A stretch of 64,000 nt of DNA from DATJPR01 sp963811705 (GCA_963811705.1 CAWESL010000021.1:186001-250000), one strand, 5' to 3'. Counted from the stretch's first letter, positions 43,140 to 53,016 are shown. Translations and numbers: made by a program. The notes: generated from the sequence alone by a model not told the origin.

Positions 43140-43847
43140 CTAACGCTCACGAATCTTCGCCTGTGCGTCAGCAACGTCCGACTGCTGCTTCACCAGGTCT
43201 TGTTGGCAGGAGACATATCGATCCTGTTTCTTCAGGCTCTTCAACTGCAGATCGAGCACGTTCATCTCCAATTCGCTGATGGCCTTGTCGACAAGAGCGA
43301 GGGATGCCGGCGCATTTCCGGATTTCGCCGTTGCGGAACGTTCCTGACGTTTCTCAGCCAGGGCCGACTCCGTCTCATACGCGCTCACTGCCACGTCGGC
43401 ATAGTCAATGACCGCCTGTGCGGCGTCCATTTCGAGTGAGTGCATTTTCTTTTGCTCCTTCAGAAGATCGAGGATCTTCTCCACGCCCGCGATCTGGGCC
43501 TTCAGGGCTGCGAACTCCACGTCCTTCTTTTCCTTGTCGGCGGCGTCTTGCCACGCTTCAAGGGTATCGATTTCCTTCTTCTTGGCATCGATCTGCGTCT
43601 CGAGTTTCTGCACCGCATCGGTTGCCGTCTGGAGCGACGCTTTCGCACGAGCACGAGTGGCCTGAACGACATCGATGTCTCTCTTTATATCTTCGACAGG
43701 TCTGGGAGTAACAACCACAGCAAAGGTATCTACCTGGGAAACTGCCCCGACTGGGACAGCCTGAGAAGAGGCAGTGTTGGCAGAGAGGACAATCATTGCC
43801 GCCAACGCCAGATTCTGTATTGACATCCGTAGACAATTCGTAGGCAT
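43140..43847 (-). CDS. Secreted coiled-coil protein
   Basis: 235 residues. The start at 43847 has GGAGG 7 nt upstream; the signal peptide covers SIQNLALAAMIVLSANTASSQA. From about residue 50 to the end is a long helical, heptad-like region (DIKRDIDVVQATRARAKASL, KLETQIDAKKKEIDTLEAWQ, LEMNVLDLQLKSLKKQD), probably a periplasmic coiled coil. No catalytic motif and no sorting tag. Confidence 0.78.
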   Translation of the reverse strand: MPTNCLRMSIQNLALAAMIVLSANTASSQAVPVGAVSQVDTFAVVVTPRPVEDIKRDIDVVQATRARAKASLQTATDAVQKLETQIDAKKKEIDTLEAWQDAADKEKKDVEFAALKAQIAGVEKILDLLKEQKKMHSLEMDAAQAVIDYADVAVSAYETESALAEKRQERSATAKSGNAPASLALVDKAISELEMNVLDLQLKSLKKQDRYVSCQQDLVKQQSDVADAQAKIRER

Positions 43848-44162
43848 GAGGAGAGCCTCCGGGCAAGAATTGTTGAGATGAGGGGTGGACTATACCGGGC
43901 ATCTGGAGAGCATAATCATACCGGCAACAAAGTAGCAAAATGCCGGGGATTCAACAATAGGAGATCAGATTAATCGCACGCGTGAGTTGAACTCCACGAA
44001 ACTCCTTCGATGACGCACCAACCGAGAGGGTGCAACCCTCGAGCGAATGGCGAGCCGGGCCAGAGACAATTCACCCGCATTTCGTGGGGATGGCTAGACA
44101 TCGATGCAGATAACGTACTTCATGCCTCATGGTAGACATGAATATCAGATAATGCATACCGA
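43848..44162. other. Gene-free spacer with one hairpin
   Basis: Between the coiled-coil gene and the phosphatase gene, no convincing ORF is seen on either strand. One short hairpin, GAGGGT-GCA-ACCCTC, lies near 44030-44044 and could be a weak terminator for the phosphatase gene transcribed leftward. Confidence 0.45.
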
Positions 44163-45395
44163 TCATCCACCTCGTAGTTGGACACATACAAGAGAGATAT
44201 CGTCTGTTTGTTCTGTTCCTTTCGCAAAACTGTTGACTGCAGAAAGGACTTCTTCGCAGACGCGGCGTGAGGAGCCAGTGGCATCGGCGAACGCCTTCGC
44301 CAGACGTTCAGCCCCGAACTGTTCATCATGTGCGTTGGTCGCTTCGAGAATTCCATCGGTATACAGCAACAGGGAAGTCCCTGGCAAAACACGACACTCG
44401 TCAGAAATGAAAGTGGCGCCTTCCTTCATTCCGAGACCGATGTTCACCGTTCGAAGTTCCCGGATGTCGTTGCCGCTCAATGTTCTCACGAGAATCGGAG
44501 GATGGCCGGCGGTCGCATATCGCATGATCCCGGTCGACGGATCGATAAGGAGATACGCGAATGTCACAAACAGCTTTGCCGTAGACACTTCAAGGATCGT
44601 ACGATTCAAGTTCTGAAGAGCATCCACCGGTACCCTGTTGTTCTGCAGTTGCGACCGGAAAGCACTCTTCGTCATTGCGGCAAGGATCCCCGCACCAACT
44701 CCATGGCCTGCCACGTCTGCAATTGCCACCGCAACTTCCGGACCCGAGAGCTCTACAATGTCGAAAAAATCCCCCCCGACTTCGGTTGCCGGGACCGTCG
44801 CACCACTTACCTCGGCATATCCCGTTTCGTGCGTTGTCAACGGAAGAAGCGACTGTTGAATCTCCCGGGCAATAGACACCTCCGTCTCAAGCCGTGTACG
44901 TTGCTCCAGTTCTTTGCTGATGACACGAATGAACATGGCATATCCCGAAGCGATCAACGCAATTGCGAGCGCTCCCAATATCGAGCGTTGCGTGTAGATC
45001 GCATTGAGATCTTCTTCGCTCAACGTTTCCGTGGACACGTTCGCCCGCGACGTTCGGGCCTTCACCCCACCGAGTTCGACACGCAAACCCCGATCATCAT
45101 AGTTGAAACTCATTTCCCCTGAATTCAGCACCGAGACGGATGTCCAGACAATCACGCTGAGCGCCACCATCCACCATCCCTTTCGTGCGAAATAGATGAT
45201 GCTTGCAGCCATGCCACCGCTCGCGACCGTCTGAATAAGGATGAAACGCCATGGGACAACCCGTAAGTGCGACTCCATCAGCGTGCTCAGGGGACCGATG
45301 ACACCGAACACCAGGAACACCGCGAGGGCCAGCTGACGCGTGGCCGAGGGCTTCATCGCTTTCCAGAGAGGGAACGCCTTCCGGCCTTTCGCCAT
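44163..45395 (-). CDS. Membrane SpoIIE/RsbU-type PP2C phosphatase
   Basis: 410 residues. The N-terminal half has about four helices (LALAVFLVFGVIGPLSTLME, ILIQTVASGGMAASIIYFA, WWMVALSVIVWTSVSVL, ILGALAIALIASGYAMFI) with an extracytoplasmic loop. After a coiled linker comes the metal-dependent phosphatase domain: SIAREIQQSLLP, VPATEVGGDFFDIVEL, VAIADVAGHGVGAGILAA, LLIDPSTGIMRYATAGHPP and SLLLYTDGILEA. These Asp residues bind Mn/Mg. It probably dephosphorylates a serine in an anti-anti-sigma (STAS) partner in a partner-switch pathway; no partner lies in this window. Confidence 0.92.
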   Translation of the reverse strand: MAKGRKAFPLWKAMKPSATRQLALAVFLVFGVIGPLSTLMESHLRVVPWRFILIQTVASGGMAASIIYFARKGWWMVALSVIVWTSVSVLNSGEMSFNYDDRGLRVELGGVKARTSRANVSTETLSEEDLNAIYTQRSILGALAIALIASGYAMFIRVISKELEQRTRLETEVSIAREIQQSLLPLTTHETGYAEVSGATVPATEVGGDFFDIVELSGPEVAVAIADVAGHGVGAGILAAMTKSAFRSQLQNNRVPVDALQNLNRTILEVSTAKLFVTFAYLLIDPSTGIMRYATAGHPPILVRTLSGNDIRELRTVNIGLGMKEGATFISDECRVLPGTSLLLYTDGILEATNAHDEQFGAERLAKAFADATGSSRRVCEEVLSAVNSFAKGTEQTDDISLVCVQLRGG

Positions 45396-45607
45396 ACTGT
45401 ACCACCCTTCCAGCTATTCCGAATCTGTTCGCAGTAAATGTCCCTGACAGCTCGAGAGAAAGAGACGCGGTGCGCTTCCACCTTGTCACCGTTGCGTCAG
45501 TTTTCTGGACTTCCATGCGGTGATCTTGGGATCGAACTCAGCACAGACTGCTTTGATAGTTCTTATACGGTTCAGTGTTCGAATTGTGTCGTGGAACGTC
45601 GTCCTGG

Positions 45608-46198
45608 CTATCCATTGCGACGATACAGAAGAAATCCGGCCTCATGCTGCAGATCGAGAACATAGCAATCCCCTCGTTCTTGGATCAGGGGAAACACAAG
45701 CAAAATATCTCCAGACCCCGCTGCAACAAAGATAATCCCGAAAACCATAAGTTGAGGATTGACGAGGACCACGGAAAGAATGATGGGAACAAGTCCAAGA
45801 ACGACAGTCGGTGCAAGGGCAGCGACGACATATTGGACCAGAAGAATCGGTTCCGAACAATGGCAATACGGGGTCACGTATTTCATGAGTATGCCAAACG
45901 AGATTGCCTTCCATCTATTTTTCGCGTAGAGCGAAAAGAATATTCCATGAATCAGTTCATGGGCAAAAATCCCGACGATAATCAGAATCAGCAGAATGAT
46001 ATTTGAAAGTAGTCCAACACCGAAGAAGCTCTTGAGAAGATCAGCGGTACCAATGTTCGCTCGCAATGCATAGAGCGCCAGAGAAGGAACAGCCACAACG
46101 GCCAATACCAGGACCGCAAAACAATTGGCGAGGATGAGGTTGATGGTGAGCTTCGTCGGCGAATAGTCTACCATCTGAGGCGTATTCTCTGGGCTCAT
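45608..46198 (-). CDS. DUF3267 putative membrane zincin
   Basis: 196 residues with about five helices (ILANCFAVLVLAVVAVPSLALY, LLSNIILLILIIVGIFAHEL, VQYVVAALAPTVVLGLVPII, QLMVFGIIFVAAGSGDILLV). The zinc site is H-E-L-I-H in FAHELIHGIFFSLY, and a later Asp in AAGSGDIL is a candidate third ligand, both as in DUF3267. Likely an intramembrane metalloprotease; substrate unknown. Confidence 0.85.
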   Translation of the reverse strand: MSPENTPQMVDYSPTKLTINLILANCFAVLVLAVVAVPSLALYALRANIGTADLLKSFFGVGLLSNIILLILIIVGIFAHELIHGIFFSLYAKNRWKAISFGILMKYVTPYCHCSEPILLVQYVVAALAPTVVLGLVPIILSVVLVNPQLMVFGIIFVAAGSGDILLVFPLIQERGDCYVLDLQHEAGFLLYRRNG

Positions 46199-46465
46199 GG
46201 CGGCGATTCCTTGGAAGAATTCGTGCGGCAGGATTCAACGCGATAAAGGGGCAATATATCGAATGCGGGCGTGAAAAACGCGGGGGTTCATCGCGGTCAA
46301 AGGTCCTTGTCCATTCCTGACTGAGCAAGGGATCATTCTATCGGGAGAGGAGGTTCCAATTCGGACCATCCAACCGATGAACAGTGCTCCAAGGAGTCGG
46401 GGGCCTGTCCCCCCAATTCCCAGGAGCATCCCCACCACGAGTCCAAAGCCAAGGAAGAGGTATCG

Positions 46466-46639
46466 CTAGTCGTTGTCATCCGCGTGATGTGAGTGCTTGA
46501 CGGCCGTCCGGTCCGGGAACGCAAATGAGGTCTTTCCAACATGTCGCTGGTTCCATTCTTCCCAGGAATTGCTCCCGACGTCTTTGCACGCAATCGGCGC
46601 AATGATCAATGCCAGCCATATGAGATGGAACCGTTTCAC
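46466..46639 (-). CDS. Very small lipoprotein
   Basis: 57 residues starting at GTG 46639 after GGAGGTGATC. Lipobox: KRFHLIWLALIIAPIAC, with Cys at about residue 17, followed by a short polar tail ending KHSHHADDND. It follows element F by 84 nt and would be the gene it serves. No homologous family recognised. Confidence 0.6.
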   Translation of the reverse strand: MKRFHLIWLALIIAPIACKDVGSNSWEEWNQRHVGKTSFAFPDRTAVKHSHHADDND

Positions 46640-46722
46640 GATCACCTCCAAGATCACAGCCGGAAGTTCCCCGGAGTTGTTGGCTGCCGAACGGCCGCGG
46701 CAAAGGCCCGTCGCGAAAACAG

Positions 46723-46809
46723 GAAAGCCCGTCCATTATCGCTACGACAATGAACGGGCTTTCAAGGAACGGCACAAAGAAAGCTACATCGCCTCAGCGA
46801 GATAATCAA
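46723..46809 (-). promoter_or_regulatory. Promoter-leader-hairpin element, copy F (short form)
   Basis: Minus strand: -35-like TTGATT (46804-46809), 17-nt spacer, -10 TAGCTT (46781-46786), a short leader, then the hairpin GAAAGCCCGTTCATTG / CAATGAACGG-type arms (46723-46763) followed by CCTGTTTTCG. Two G-U pairs fit only minus-strand RNA. It precedes the small lipoprotein gene by 84 nt. The -35 is less perfect than in the other copies, and the hairpin could equally be the terminator of the gene ending at 46945. Confidence 0.5.
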
Positions 46810-46944
46810 GAAAACGCATCATCAATGATTCGAAACATTTCGGTAGGCACCGTGATAGGAACAATCGTAATGCCATTGAGCGAGACAATTCACAGCAGAG
46901 TCCTGCCTTCGGCACTAACAAAAAAGGGGTGGACAAACCGAGCC

Positions 46945-49900
46945 TCACCGCACGAGCAACAACTTCTTCGTCTCCACGAACGAGCCGGCCTGAATCCTAT
47001 AGTAGTACACCCCCGTGGCCAGTCGTGAGCCATCGAATTTCACGTCATGGTAGCCCGGTTCGACGAATCCATTTACGAGCGTTGCTACGCGTTGACCGAA
47101 CAGTGTATGCACGGAAAGAGTTACCATCGATCGGGACGGGATTCCGAATCGAATTGTCGTCGCCGGATTAAACGGATTCGGGTAATTCCCGACCAGACAA
47201 TACGTGAATGGTATTCCAAGATCCAGATCCGCCACGCCGTTTGCCGGCTCGAAGGTCGCACCTTCCGTGATAACGCTGTCCATTGACAGAACTGCCGCAG
47301 TATCGGCTCCACTGTACGAGCCTGGCCCTATTCCCGTCCAGCGAACAAATCTCCACCCCACGGTCGGGATGGCGGAAATACGAACCTCTGTTCCAAAGCT
47401 GACCCATCCGCTCGCCGGAATGACCGCTCCTCCCGCGCCGGCAACCATTGTCAGATAATACGAGGTGTCAAATGTGGCTACGTAAGTGGTTGGGACACTG
47501 GACGCGGTAACGCCATGAGCGACTGCTCCGCTATCATTCCAACGTGCCCATAGAAAACGCTCGCCAAGCTGTCCGAATTGCACGGTCGCTACCTCGAGTT
47601 TGTGCCCGGAGCCGATCGTCCAAATGAAGTTCGCGGGGGCAGTGTACGATGAGTCGTCGACAATGATCGACCGGCCGCTAGGAACCGTTTGTACTGTTAC
47701 CGCTACAGTCGTCGGGACAAGAGGATCGACGATGAAGATAGGCACTGAACCCCACGCGCCACCATCGGTCACCAGCAATGCACCGCCGACAAGAGCATCA
47801 ACGCCTCCCACATGATAGTAATGACCGGTATCGGGGGGAGTGTACTCAAACTGGATTGTATCTTTGGCACCCGCAGCGAGAATATGTTGAGAGCTTTCCT
47901 GCTGGAACATATATCCCGGGATCTTGTCCCTATCCAACGTCAATCCACAGTGCACGTACTGCGACTGGCTCCACGCACCGCCCGGATTTGTGACTTCAAC
48001 AGCAATCTTGAGCGGTGTACCGAGCGGAACGTTGCCGGCGATGAGCTGTGAAGAATTCCCGTTGTACACTTTGATGTTTGACATAACAGGGGCGTTCCGG
48101 ATGAACTGTACCGAGGTCGTCCCCCCGCCACTGACGCCGACGCCTCCCATCGATCCCCAGTATTCATTGCCGTATATCTTTGAAGGGTCCGATACTGAGC
48201 AGAACACCTTGATGGAATATCCTGTGTCCGCCGCAACGTTGGTGAACCGTGCGGTTCGCAGAGAGTCACACATGGTGGAATCAACGCCATTCCCGCCATT
48301 ATTAAGCAGTACCACGCGGTTCGACTTCCCCGCGGTCCCATGAAACTCAATGCTCCGGACCTCAACGATCAGAGTGCCGGTGTTCGGACCGGTGAATCCT
48401 ATTCCGCTCACACCCAGAAATGCTGTGGTGGCACCAATGGTTGAATGGGAGACGCTGTCCGCATACGTCCGTGCCTGGGTAGGATGGAACCGCACGAAGA
48501 TCGTATCTCCCGTGGGGGGAACCACGAGCGAGTCGCCGAAACCGGTCACGCTGTCCGGAGACAGTTCGAAGCACGCCGGGGCTTTAATCGTGATGTCGGT
48601 CGAGAGGTTTTGACCTGTTACGCTGTACGGTTGTGAAGCGGAGTACCCATTCATCGGCACCGATCCAAAACTTAGCGCGGTTTGCGAAAGCGTAATCATT
48701 GGACGTGATGCCGTGGTAAAACTCCAGGGCGTTGACCAAGACCCTGTCCCCCTTGCATCATTCGAGTTCACCCGCCAATAGTATTTGGTACTGGTCGCCA
48801 GCCCACTGACAACTTTCATCGTATCTGTCAGGCCAACGTCTTCGAAGACTGGGATCGCAAAAGCCTGATCCTTTGATACTTGAAGTCCGTAGCTTGACAC
48901 TTCCGTCACGGATTTCCAGCGAAGTGTTGGTGGAACTGTGATTGCCACCGATCCATTTGCGGGACTCAAAAGAACCGGCTGTGCTGGATATGACTCCACG
49001 TGCCGGAACGACCACGCAGACCCATAAGCACCCCAGCCGCTGCTGTCGCGTGCCCGGACTCGCCAGTAGTAAGACGCGGAGTTGTTCATGAAGTCATTGA
49101 CGGTGACCGCAGTATCTGTTCCGACACTTGCATCGTAGAACAGATCTGAGAAACTGATATTTCGAGATATTGTCAACCAATACTCATTTGCCCTTTCCGC
49201 GCGATGCCAGGTAAAACCTATCGACACACCACCGAGCACAGACCCATCCTGAGGAGCAAGAAGGGTGACAATCGTTGTATTTCGAGAAATATCAAAGCTC
49301 GTGAACCCTAAAACGCCCCAGGGAATGCCTGCCGTCATGCGAATCCAGGGGTACCAATGCGTTGAAACATCCCATGTGTCATGGACACCATAGGTGCTGT
49401 CCACTTCATCATATCCTATGCCTGTAACAAAATGATCGGATACCCCATCCCCGTCCGAATCGACAAGTAAGACCACGGGTTTCCCCTGATCGATCTGCTC
49501 CTTGTACGCATTCCAAGCTCCTGCATTGAAGATATGATCCTTGCTCGTGGCAACATACTCTGGACGCTTCCATGACACGTATTGGACCCAGGACGGACCG
49601 ACGTCGCCAAACCAACTCCAGCCATAATAATTGTACCGTGAGCTCCAAGAGGTATTCATGAAGTCGGCGATGGAATTCGAAGGATGGGCTCCGCCGAGAG
49701 TCGACTTGTCGGGAAGGAGATTTGGTGCGTAGTCAATCGGGAGTGAGTAATCTTGGTAATGCTCAGGGGAAGCAACCGCACTGTCGACGCTTTCGTTTTG
49801 GTACGTACTGTTTCCGCCGATGAGACCTGGGTACCCGTGCGTGTTCCAGTACCCGAGTACCATTCCTACCGATGTGGGACCGCAACCGCGGTACCAGTTG

Positions 49901-50064
49901 TATGCGGGAACATTGGGGATAGTCACCTGAGAGGAGACAGATAGAAGGGATCCGATGCGAGTATACGTTGGCCGCCTGGGGCCAGTCGTGCTTTGTTGGG
50001 CGAAAGTGTTTGCGAGGCAAACAACGCTCAGGAGAGCAAAGGTCAGTGATCCTCGTGATTTCAT
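46945..50064 (-). CDS. T9SS-secreted C39-like cysteine peptidase, multidomain
   Basis: 1039 residues; signal peptide TFALLSVVCLANTFAQ. The head domain (about 45-265) is papain/C39-like with C in RGCGPTSVGMVLGYW and H in DHFVTGIGYDEVD, then HDTW. Next come two fibronectin-like domains (ANEYWLTISRNISFSDLFYD, SSYGLQVSKDQAFAIPVFED), a choice-of-anchor domain near 475-565, the same roughly 470-residue stalk found in the protein at 33749-36715 (KIYGNEYWGS, LDRDKIPGYMF, ASGWVSFGTEVRISAIPTVG) and a sorting tag (NYPNPFNPATTIRFG, then ETKKLLLVR). Presumably an extracellular peptidase; activity not demonstrable from sequence. Confidence 0.87.
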   Translation of the reverse strand: MKSRGSLTFALLSVVCLANTFAQQSTTGPRRPTYTRIGSLLSVSSQVTIPNVPAYNWYRGCGPTSVGMVLGYWNTHGYPGLIGGNSTYQNESVDSAVASPEHYQDYSLPIDYAPNLLPDKSTLGGAHPSNSIADFMNTSWSSRYNYYGWSWFGDVGPSWVQYVSWKRPEYVATSKDHIFNAGAWNAYKEQIDQGKPVVLLVDSDGDGVSDHFVTGIGYDEVDSTYGVHDTWDVSTHWYPWIRMTAGIPWGVLGFTSFDISRNTTIVTLLAPQDGSVLGGVSIGFTWHRAERANEYWLTISRNISFSDLFYDASVGTDTAVTVNDFMNNSASYYWRVRARDSSGWGAYGSAWSFRHVESYPAQPVLLSPANGSVAITVPPTLRWKSVTEVSSYGLQVSKDQAFAIPVFEDVGLTDTMKVVSGLATSTKYYWRVNSNDARGTGSWSTPWSFTTASRPMITLSQTALSFGSVPMNGYSASQPYSVTGQNLSTDITIKAPACFELSPDSVTGFGDSLVVPPTGDTIFVRFHPTQARTYADSVSHSTIGATTAFLGVSGIGFTGPNTGTLIVEVRSIEFHGTAGKSNRVVLLNNGGNGVDSTMCDSLRTARFTNVAADTGYSIKVFCSVSDPSKIYGNEYWGSMGGVGVSGGGTTSVQFIRNAPVMSNIKVYNGNSSQLIAGNVPLGTPLKIAVEVTNPGGAWSQSQYVHCGLTLDRDKIPGYMFQQESSQHILAAGAKDTIQFEYTPPDTGHYYHVGGVDALVGGALLVTDGGAWGSVPIFIVDPLVPTTVAVTVQTVPSGRSIIVDDSSYTAPANFIWTIGSGHKLEVATVQFGQLGERFLWARWNDSGAVAHGVTASSVPTTYVATFDTSYYLTMVAGAGGAVIPASGWVSFGTEVRISAIPTVGWRFVRWTGIGPGSYSGADTAAVLSMDSVITEGATFEPANGVADLDLGIPFTYCLVGNYPNPFNPATTIRFGIPSRSMVTLSVHTLFGQRVATLVNGFVEPGYHDVKFDGSRLATGVYYYRIQAGSFVETKKLLLVR

Positions 50065-50475
50065 AGGATTCCCTTACTGAATCACGATCTGTCCCGTTTA
50101 TGTCGCTACCCGGTTCCTGCTACGTGAGAATTCCACATATCTACTGTGGTCGAGGCAGTTCGTCCCGGAATTTCCCCCTCATGAGTTGAGATGCCGTCGC
50201 CGGCCGCGACAGTCCGCAGAGGGGCGAAGTCCTGCCGCTGTTTTGTTGCACCCACAGAGCAGAGGCAAAGGGACAGACCAGAATGATGGCGGATGCCATC
50301 GGGCAACTTCCCTGTACGAATATACCTCGGCTGAAAAGCAGTGTCGATATGACGGAGCAGCATTGTGCTTCTGGCATGATTCGCACACACAAAAAGACGG
50401 TGGAAGCTGGGATCGATGGAGGATCGAAGATCGAGAAACAACTGGGAGAGTACCCCCGATTGGATTTTCCATTTT
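50065..50475. other. Gene-free spacer
   Basis: Several short overlapping ORFs occur on both strands, but none has a ribosome-binding site, signal or recognisable protein character. It separates two minus-strand genes and should contain the promoter of the C39-like gene; no clear boxes were found. Confidence 0.4.
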
Positions 50476-51204
50476 TTAGGGGTCCGTAGCTGTTCTGACA
50501 TACCCAGAACCGATTGCAGATCCATCAAATCCTTTGACGATTAGCCATGACGCTAGTACCAATTCATTCAATCCAATTGGGAGGCTCATGACGAGACCCA
50601 ACACGGAAAAGGCAGAAGTCAGGTCGAACATGACGAACAAGCCAAGTGCAAGATGCAGCGCAGCTCCAACAAAGCCCCAACCTGATAGCCATCGAGGAAT
50701 GAGTCTTGATCGATACAGTAGATAATAGAATATCAGAGCACCCAGCCCAAAAACGAGCATCGTATTCACCTGACTCAAATCGCCCGCTTTTCGAATTGAA
50801 TTGCCAAGAGTTTGAATAAAGGATGCAGCCGGATCTCCAGCCTTCATATATTCCCGACTCAAGCTTAACAGTAATAGCCAGCTGATCACAATAACAATAT
50901 AGGTAACGGCCTCAAGCACCCTAAAAACAACATACCCAAGAGCAAAGATCTCGTTCTGTTTCTTAAAGATTGGATACATCATAACTGGAACCATGACGAG
51001 TGCGAAGCCCATAACAAGCATGAGGCACGCTCCCAGTGTTATTTGGTTTCCATTCGCAGCAACCCTGATGAGATAATCCGGCGTGTTCAATAGAGGACCT
51101 GCAAGGGTGGCTGCGAGAACGCCCGCAACCCATCCAATCAAAAACAATACACCCACGATTGTCGCGGTTTTGTGTTGTGACACACAGACGATCCCATTTG
51201 ACAT
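50476..51204 (-). CDS. DUF4386 membrane protein
   Basis: 242 residues, seven or so helices, matching DUF4386: KTATIVGVLFLIGWVAGVL, LGACLMLVMGFALVMVPVMM, VFRVLEAVTYIVIVISWLLL, LVFGLGALIFYYLLYRSRLI, PRWLSGWGFVGAALHLALGL and LNELVLASWLIVKGF at the end. Function of the family is unknown. GGAAGGATTCAAA is the ribosome-binding site. Element D lies 138 nt upstream. Confidence 0.88.
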   Translation of the reverse strand: MSNGIVCVSQHKTATIVGVLFLIGWVAGVLAATLAGPLLNTPDYLIRVAANGNQITLGACLMLVMGFALVMVPVMMYPIFKKQNEIFALGYVVFRVLEAVTYIVIVISWLLLLSLSREYMKAGDPAASFIQTLGNSIRKAGDLSQVNTMLVFGLGALIFYYLLYRSRLIPRWLSGWGFVGAALHLALGLFVMFDLTSAFSVLGLVMSLPIGLNELVLASWLIVKGFDGSAIGSGYVRTATDP

Positions 51205-51341
51205 TTTGAATCCTTCCAGTCCATCGAATAAGTAGAAATGACCTATCCTAGGCTAAGCCCCCTAGGGCCAACGACCACCTGCGGACGAAAGAACGGTTTC
51301 TGCACTCTCGACAGTTCGGGACTGAACATAGCGAAAATGGC

Positions 51342-51479
51342 AAAGCCCATCCATCACACTTCGACGAATGGGCTTTTCAATGAACATGGGCAATGCGAGC
51401 CGAAACGCTCCTCCCACATTCAGACTAGGGTTTCGGCTGCCCCCTCGATGAACTTACTTCTTTCCTTAGGCCATGTCAA
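51342..51479 (-). promoter_or_regulatory. Promoter-leader-hairpin element, copy D (long form)
   Basis: Minus strand: -35 TTGACA (51474-51479), 17-nt spacer, -10 TAAGTT (51451-51456), a leader of about 70 nt with an internal stem AGCCGAAAC/GTTTCGGCT, then ATGTTCATTGAAAAGCCC and the hairpin AAGCCCATTCGTC / GATGGATGGGCTT (51342-51376). Two wobble pairs fit only the minus-strand RNA. It may also terminate the T9SS gene ending at 51607, and it precedes the DUF4386 gene. Confidence 0.62.
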
Positions 51480-51606
51480 GGAAATGCGTCGGTCTTTACT
51501 GATAAAGATCAAAAGATGTGAAATCCTGATACCATCTTGCAGGATGAATGACTGAAGTGTACTGCCGTCGGCTCAAATAACAGAAAAGGCCCGGACGAGC
51601 CGAGCC

Positions 51607-52911
51607 TCACCTCACGAGCAGAAGCTTCTTCGTCTCCACGAACGATCCGGCTTGCAAGCGATAGAAGTAGACGCCGCTGGCGAGATTTGTGGCGTTGAAT
51701 TGGACTTCGTGGTAGCCAGCGTCGACATCGTTGTTCACGAGTTCGACCACCCGTTGACCGAGGGTGTTGAAGATGGTGAGGAGAATGTGAGAGCGATGAG
51801 GGAGACTGTAACGGATGGTTGTCGTCGGGTTGAAGGGGTTGGGGAAGTTTTGAGACAGTGTGAACGTCGTGCCCGGGACGTCGCCTTTCGCAACCCCTGT
51901 AACCAGCGCATGATAGAAGTACGCCGTTGTGCCCAAGAAATTAGGAAGGGTAATAACATCCCCGCTTGCTGTTACAATTTCTGCTGCGAAGGACGGCTCA
52001 TGCGTGTTCACCAAGGTGTCAAGATTCCCATTCGCGTCGTAGACGAACCAAACATCGTCACCATATTTCAGAATCTTGCCGAAGCTGTCGTATGTGAAGA
52101 ACGAGTCATAGTAGAATCCCCAGGTTGAATCAGACTTATTGAAATTGAACGATTCGCTTTTCTTCGTGACTCTGCCGGCTTCATCAAATGTGAGCGAGTC
52201 GTCAGAAACATTAGAGAGAATTCCGGCATTCGACTGCTGGGTTGTATAGTGAATATGTCCCGAGGTGTCGTACCAGTAAAGCGTCCGGTTGTAATTGGTT
52301 GAGTCTGGCCCCATTGACGACCGGGAAAAGATGAGTCTATTCTGTGCGTCGAATTGTCGACAAGTATAGTTCGTATCCGTCCCGGGAACGATTACCGAAT
52401 CGAGAATCGGATTGCCGGACCCGTCGTACACATAGCGCTCAATGCGGTAAGCTCCACTGGGACTCGCAAAGACTCTTGAACTCAACCGACCATCACTTGT
52501 ATACCGAAGATTGCAGAACGTGGAGTCGGGGACCCACAGACTGTCAATCCAGAACGCGTACGCGATGGAATCGACGGCCCCCTTCTCGTTGTAGAAATAT
52601 TCGCTGCGACGAGGTCGGTATCTGATGTATGTAAAGCGCCCAACAACGTACATCTCTGGTCGCGCGTAGAGGTTGCTGTCGCTTACCAGCTTCCCTTGTT
52701 CATTGTACTTGAAACCGTAGCTCTTATAGGATTGCACGTGCACGGGGTCCATGACATAACTGGCACTGTCGAGAACGAAGCCCTCCTGAACCAGACAGGC
52801 ATTGCTCAACATACTTCCAGCCCCCGTTAGCCTGTACCCAAAGGAACTCTTCTGTCCATAGCTGACAGCACAGAAGAGTAACACCGAGAGGAATACTGAA
52901 ACCACTTTCAT
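51607..52911 (-). CDS. T9SS-secreted YD-like repeat protein, paralogue 1
   Basis: 434 residues, signal peptide VVSVFLSVLLFCAVSYGQ. The body consists of beta-hairpin repeats that resemble RHS/YD repeats: YGFKYNEQGKLVSDSNLY, RYTSDGRLSSRVF, RYVYDGSGNPILDS, REFDAQNRL-type RQFDAQNRLIFSRSS, and WFVYDANGNLDTLV. A sorting tag follows (NFPNPFNPTTTIRYSL, ETKKLLLVR). It is a clear tandem paralogue of the next gene, 105 nt away. Likely a surface scaffold rather than a toxin: there is no variable C-terminal tip. AGGAGACACCAA is the ribosome-binding site. Confidence 0.85.
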   Translation of the reverse strand: MKVVSVFLSVLLFCAVSYGQKSSFGYRLTGAGSMLSNACLVQEGFVLDSASYVMDPVHVQSYKSYGFKYNEQGKLVSDSNLYARPEMYVVGRFTYIRYRPRRSEYFYNEKGAVDSIAYAFWIDSLWVPDSTFCNLRYTSDGRLSSRVFASPSGAYRIERYVYDGSGNPILDSVIVPGTDTNYTCRQFDAQNRLIFSRSSMGPDSTNYNRTLYWYDTSGHIHYTTQQSNAGILSNVSDDSLTFDEAGRVTKKSESFNFNKSDSTWGFYYDSFFTYDSFGKILKYGDDVWFVYDANGNLDTLVNTHEPSFAAEIVTASGDVITLPNFLGTTAYFYHALVTGVAKGDVPGTTFTLSQNFPNPFNPTTTIRYSLPHRSHILLTIFNTLGQRVVELVNNDVDAGYHEVQFNATNLASGVYFYRLQAGSFVETKKLLLVR

Positions 52912-52937
52912 TTGGTGTCTCCTGCATCTGATTGTCG

Positions 52938-52968
52938 AAAAATCTCTGCCATCGCCGATCTATGGCAG
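52938..52968 (-). terminator. Terminator between the two YD-like genes
   Basis: On the minus strand: stem CTGCCAT/ATGGCAG (52962-52968 and 52946-52952), then AGATTTTT. It ends transcripts of the gene at 53017. Confidence 0.72.
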
Positions 52969-53016
52969 CATCTTGCATGGCACCAAGTCGATTCCTGATT
53001 GATCCGATCACCCGAT

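Noticed and set aside
46235..46438. 67-codon minus-strand ORF starting with a hydrophobic stretch (VVGMLLGIGGTGPRLLGALF)
   Set aside because: Might be the end of a lost membrane protein, as hydrophobic codons continue up to a TAG upstream, but there is no start signal and the second half is not protein-like.
51336..51487. Element D considered as an integron attC site
   Set aside because: It lacks the RYYYAAC/GTTRRRY core ends, and the gene order is not a cassette array. Promoter boxes and strand-specific wobble pairs fit a transcribed RNA better.
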